Shown here: positions 62,029-64,000 of the stretch, one piece after another
Layout of the letters: the number at the start of each line of letters is the position of its first letter
Position numbering within the stretch: the first letter of the stretch is position 1
Assembly (NCBI GenBank): GCA_022706785.1
Contig: JAKJBW010000003.1
Location: forward strand, 52,528-116,527
Direction of reading: 5' to 3'
DNA from: Bacillota bacterium
GTDB lineage: Bacteria; Bacillota; Clostridia; UBA1381; UMGS1253
Length of the DNA stretch: 64,000 nucleotides
Translations under genes and position numbers: made by a program
Notes under the pieces: generated by a model
Database searches by the model: none
Told to the model about the DNA's origin: nothing
Seen by the model: the letters and a program-made list of their open reading frames with translations, nothing else

Positions 62029-62514
62029 ATGCCCGTTTTGCACCCATTTGAGCCGTATATAGAGCATAACAGCGACCTTCTTATTCTGGGGTCCTTCCCT
62101 TCCGAAAAATCGCGTGAAAGCGGATTTTATTACGGGCATCCCAACAATCGTTTCTGGAAGGTGATTGCCGGAATTTACGGCTATGACACGCCGGTTGGAA
62201 CAGATGAGAAAAAAAGTCTGCTTAGCCTGTGTCATATTGCGCTGTGGGATGTCCTGCACAGCTGTGAAATAACAGGATCTTCCGACGCGACTATAAAAAA
62301 TCCGATTCCAAACGATGTCGATACGCTGCTTTCAAAATATAAAATATCAAGGATCTACGCAAACGGATCGACTTCGTTTAATCTTTACATGCGGCGTATC
62401 TATCCAAAAACACAAAAGCCTATCATAAAGCTGCCCTCTACAAGCCCGGCCAATGCCGCCTACAGTCTTGCGCGGCTGCAAAAGGATTGGAGCAGCCTGC
62501 TTGCCGCCGAATAG
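62029..62514 (+). CDS. DNA-deoxyinosine glycosylase (uracil-DNA glycosylase superfamily)
   Basis: The 161-aa product has LLILGSFPSEKSRESGFYYGHPNNRFWKV, read as GSFPSEKSRE and YYGHPNNRFW, followed by ALWDVLHSCEI and LPSTSPANA, the pattern of the hypoxanthine-DNA glycosylase branch of the UDG superfamily. It would remove deaminated adenine from DNA. ATG at 62029 follows AAAGGAGGG. The upstream 75 in-frame codons are not needed. A mismatch-type uracil glycosylase is an alternative. Confidence 0.85.
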   Translation: MPVLHPFEPYIEHNSDLLILGSFPSEKSRESGFYYGHPNNRFWKVIAGIYGYDTPVGTDEKKSLLSLCHIALWDVLHSCEITGSSDATIKNPIPNDVDTLLSKYKISRIYANGSTSFNLYMRRIYPKTQKPIIKLPSTSPANAAYSLARLQKDWSSLLAAE

Positions 62515-62687
62515 TGCTTTGGTTTTTGCCCGTGTGAATGAAATCACCGCCAGTCACGATTGATTATGAGTACGAAAAAAGTTTATCATGCTTTGATTGA
62601 GTGTCAATGCTGTTCAAGAACTGTTACATGTAAAAAATGGTCTATTATGGGTGGTAATGGTATAAGGGCTTCCAAGGAGGACAGGAG

Positions 62688-63002
62688 ATGAATTTTTACC
62701 AAAAGGTTTACGCAGTTGTGGAGAAAATTCCTAAGGGTAGAGTGATGACATACGGACAGGTGGCCATGATGTGTGGCAATCCGAAAGCGTCTCGCGCAGT
62801 GGGGTATGCGCTGCATGTGAATCCGAGCCCGGGGGTTATCCCCTGCCACAGGATTGTCAACCGGACAGGCTACTTAAGCGGCGGTTTTGCCTTTGGCGGT
62901 ATTGACAGGCAAAAAGAACTGCTGGAGGCGGAGGGGGTAGTTGTGGATGACAACTACCGCGTTGACCTGGGCAAGTATATCATGCCTGTGAAACTGCCTT
63001 AG
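62688..63002 (+). CDS. MGMT-type DNA alkyltransferase domain protein
   Basis: The 104-aa product equals the C-terminal alkyltransferase domain of Ogt: YQKVYAVVEKIPKGRVMTYGQVA, ASRAVGYALHVNP and IPCHRIVNRTGYLSGG. The PCHR active Cys is kept, unlike the PWHR of alkyltransferase-like proteins, so repair of O6-alkylguanine is possible even without the N-terminal domain. RBS AAGGAGGACAGGAG. It sits next to another DNA-repair gene, which suggests a small repair island. Confidence 0.88.
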   Translation: MNFYQKVYAVVEKIPKGRVMTYGQVAMMCGNPKASRAVGYALHVNPSPGVIPCHRIVNRTGYLSGGFAFGGIDRQKELLEAEGVVVDDNYRVDLGKYIMPVKLP

Positions 63003-63076
63003 GAGGGTAAAGCAATCGTTATATTCTGGATGCCCGTCTGTGTTTATGCTTATACTGATTTCAATTTAAAATATAG

Positions 63077-63184
63077 ATAAAAACTTGTCTTTTTCCCGCC
63101 CTGCTTTGTTGTCGCCGGCGGAAATACACCAAGTATTCCCGCCGGCTGCCGCCTTGCATGACGAAAAAAATCTTGCGTTTTTAT
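63077..63184 (-). repeat. dispersed palindromic element, copy D
   Basis: On the minus strand: GATTTTTTTCGTCATGC, AAGGCGG, central hairpin CCGGCGGGAATAC/GTATTTCCGCCGG, GACAACAAAGCAGGGCGGGAAAAAGAC. Short flanking inverted repeat ATAAAAAC (63077-63084) and GTTTTTAT (63177-63184). Lies between the MGMT gene and an XRE gene. Confidence 0.75.
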
Positions 63185-63319
63185 TGCTATATTTCAAAAT
63201 TAAATCAGTATTAAACCTCATATTGGAATGTGTCTTTTGAATCATCATTTATGTTATAGGTCATTTTAACCCTAATGCCAATAGGTCAAAATGCCATAAT
63301 ATATTTGAGGTGATGCTTT

Positions 63320-63550
63320 GTGGAACGTTTGAGGGCGCTGAGAATGGAAAGAGGTTATACGCAGATAAAAATGCAAATGCTGACCGGTATTGACCAGAGC
63401 GATTACTCCAAGATTGAAAGAGGAAAGCGATATTATACCTTTGAGCAATGCAGAAAAATAGCGCTTGCGCTGGAGACAAGCATGGATTATCTGGCCGGAC
63501 TGACCGATGAAAAGCTGCCTTATCCCAGAAGCATAAGAAAATTGGGATAA
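63320..63550 (+). CDS. small XRE-family regulator (76 aa)
   Basis: Cro/CI-type helix-turn-helix: LRALRMERGYTQIKMQMLTGIDQSDYSKIERGKR (two blocks) followed by FEQCRKIALALETSMDYLAGLT. GTG start after GAGGTGATGCTTT. Resembles the gene at 61529 (same DYLxGxT end) but is a distinct paralogue. Targets unknown. Confidence 0.85.
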   Translation: MERLRALRMERGYTQIKMQMLTGIDQSDYSKIERGKRYYTFEQCRKIALALETSMDYLAGLTDEKLPYPRSIRKLG

Positions 63551-63570
63551 ATTTGGCGTGCACACACAAA

Positions 63571-63603
63571 AACAGAGCGAGGTCTTTCCTTCGCTCTGTT
63601 TTG
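63571..63603. terminator. terminator shared by converging genes
   Basis: AACAGAGCGA (63571-63580) pairs perfectly with TCGCTCTGTT (63591-63600). T-runs on both strands (TTTTG on plus, TTTTTGTG on minus) suit bidirectional use between the XRE gene and the small gene at 63610. Confidence 0.85.
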
Positions 63604-63609
63604 CGGTAT

Positions 63610-63756
63610 TTACACGGGTTTTGCTTTTTGGTGTCCCTTTTTGGCCTTGCCATGGATATCCTGCACATGAAGCGTGCTGTCTTTAGGTATTGCTGTTTTT
63701 TTGTTTCCGGTGTTGTGTCCGTCAGGCCCGGGACGCTTCATTCCTGCTTTAGCCAA
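63610..63756 (-). CDS. 48-aa small basic hydrophilic protein
   Basis: TTG start with GGGAG about 10 nt upstream and a terminator 10 bp after the stop. The product starts AKAGMKRPGPDGHNTGNKK and ends with HGKAKKGHQKAKPV. Small proteins with this AKAGMxRPxP...GKAK pattern recur in Clostridia; I cannot name a function. Spore-associated small proteins have similar composition, but this is a guess. Confidence 0.6.
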   Translation of the reverse strand: MAKAGMKRPGPDGHNTGNKKTAIPKDSTLHVQDIHGKAKKGHQKAKPV

Positions 63757-63781
63757 TTTTACTTCGCTCCCTTACGCAAGA

Positions 63782-63937
63782 CTACCGCATGCCGGACTTG
63801 TTATCCTTGTTGCAGCAATCATTCTGATTGGCACAGTTATTAACGTTTTGCATGTTATTCTGGTTATTTTGCTTGTCCGACTTTTTCTTTGCCTGATTAT
63901 TCTGATTATTCTGATTGTTACGGTTGTCCTTTGCCAT
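63782..63937 (-). CDS. 51-aa Asn/Gln-rich small protein
   Basis: The product (AKDNRNNQNNQNNQAKKK..., then a Cys-containing end CANQNDCCNK) is built of NNQ repeats with three Cys. AAAGGAG precedes two in-frame ATG codons (63946 and 63937); the second fits the RBS spacing better. Together with the 48-aa gene 25 bp downstream it seems to form a two-gene unit. Function unknown; Asn-rich, Cys-containing small proteins occur in spore coats. Confidence 0.55.
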   Translation of the reverse strand: MAKDNRNNQNNQNNQAKKKSDKQNNQNNMQNVNNCANQNDCCNKDNKSGMR

Positions 63938-64000
63938 TTTTTTCATTTCTCCTTTTTGTATAATCGTGAGCCGTCTGCATGAGCGGCGGGCGATCTTTCA

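Overview
The window looks like a chromosomal segment of an endospore-forming, diaminopimelate-type Clostridia (Firmicutes). Evidence: a SpoIVB peptidase, a PASTA-bearing class B PBP (SpoVD/FtsI type), an FtsW/SpoVE-type flippase, the RemA/gmk/rpoZ/coaBC/priA/def/fmt block in Firmicutes order, a small-basic-protein/DUF881 pair, frequent TTG and GTG starts after strong GGAGG sites, and a MurE with the DNPR motif. The core genes are of medium G+C; some accessory genes (AraC regulator, PLD-like membrane protein) are clearly more AT-rich. A narrower assignment is not supported. No rRNA, tRNA or CRISPR array was seen.

Layout. (1) 1-5.6 kb: the 3' end of threonine synthase, spoIVB, a 58-aa membrane-type protein, a membrane-anchored PLD-like protein, and amtB-glnK behind a sigma-A promoter and a leader terminator. 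(2) 5.7-21.9 kb: a housekeeping run yicC-remA-gmk-rpoZ-coaBC-priA, then def-fmt-yugP-rsmB-rlmN, then prpC-prkC-rsgA-rpe-thiN, all on the plus strand and mostly overlapping or tightly spaced. (3) 22.1-37.5 kb: the division and cell-wall (dcw) cluster mraZ-rsmH-ftsL-ftsI/spoVD-murE-murF-mraY-ftsW/spoVE-murG-murA-divIB-DUF881-sbp-ftsZ, with four 10-bp-phased MraZ boxes at its promoter. murD, murC, murB and ftsA are not in it. (4) 37.6-47.6 kb: two tandem cytosolic sulfatases facing a seven-gene uronate operon (TIM-barrel isomerase, uxaC, uxuA, fructuronate reductase, two Gfo/Idh/MocA oxidoreductases, a second TIM-barrel isomerase), with a divergent AraC regulator at 47.7 kb. (5) 48.7-50.3 kb: a duplicated cassette of ribbon-helix-helix regulators with diverged operators, followed by two short unknown genes. 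(6) 50.4-58.4 kb: another TIM-barrel isomerase, a zinc-ribbon protein, class II aldolase fba, a sulfatase/two-gene chromate-transporter operon, pgi and a VanW lipoprotein. (7) 58.5-64 kb: a cupin regulator with an acyl-CoA synthetase, small XRE regulators, two DNA-repair enzymes and two small hydrophilic proteins.

How the parts may work together. Regions 4 and 6 suggest intracellular use of sulfated, uronate-containing sugars. Sulfatases without signal peptides would remove sulfate; the oxidoreductase/isomerase pairs would process the sugar or glycosidic bond; UxaC, fructuronate reductase and UxuA would lead to 2-keto-3-deoxygluconate; and a CHR-family transporter, translationally coupled to one sulfatase, could dispose of sulfate. 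This is inference from gene content.

Most notable non-coding structure: an ANTAR-like hexaloop hairpin overlapping the amtB leader terminator; a repeat with an exact 99-nt period carrying extended -10 boxes, present at two loci 53 kb apart; and a dispersed palindromic element in four copies, one of which forms the 3' end of a coding sequence.
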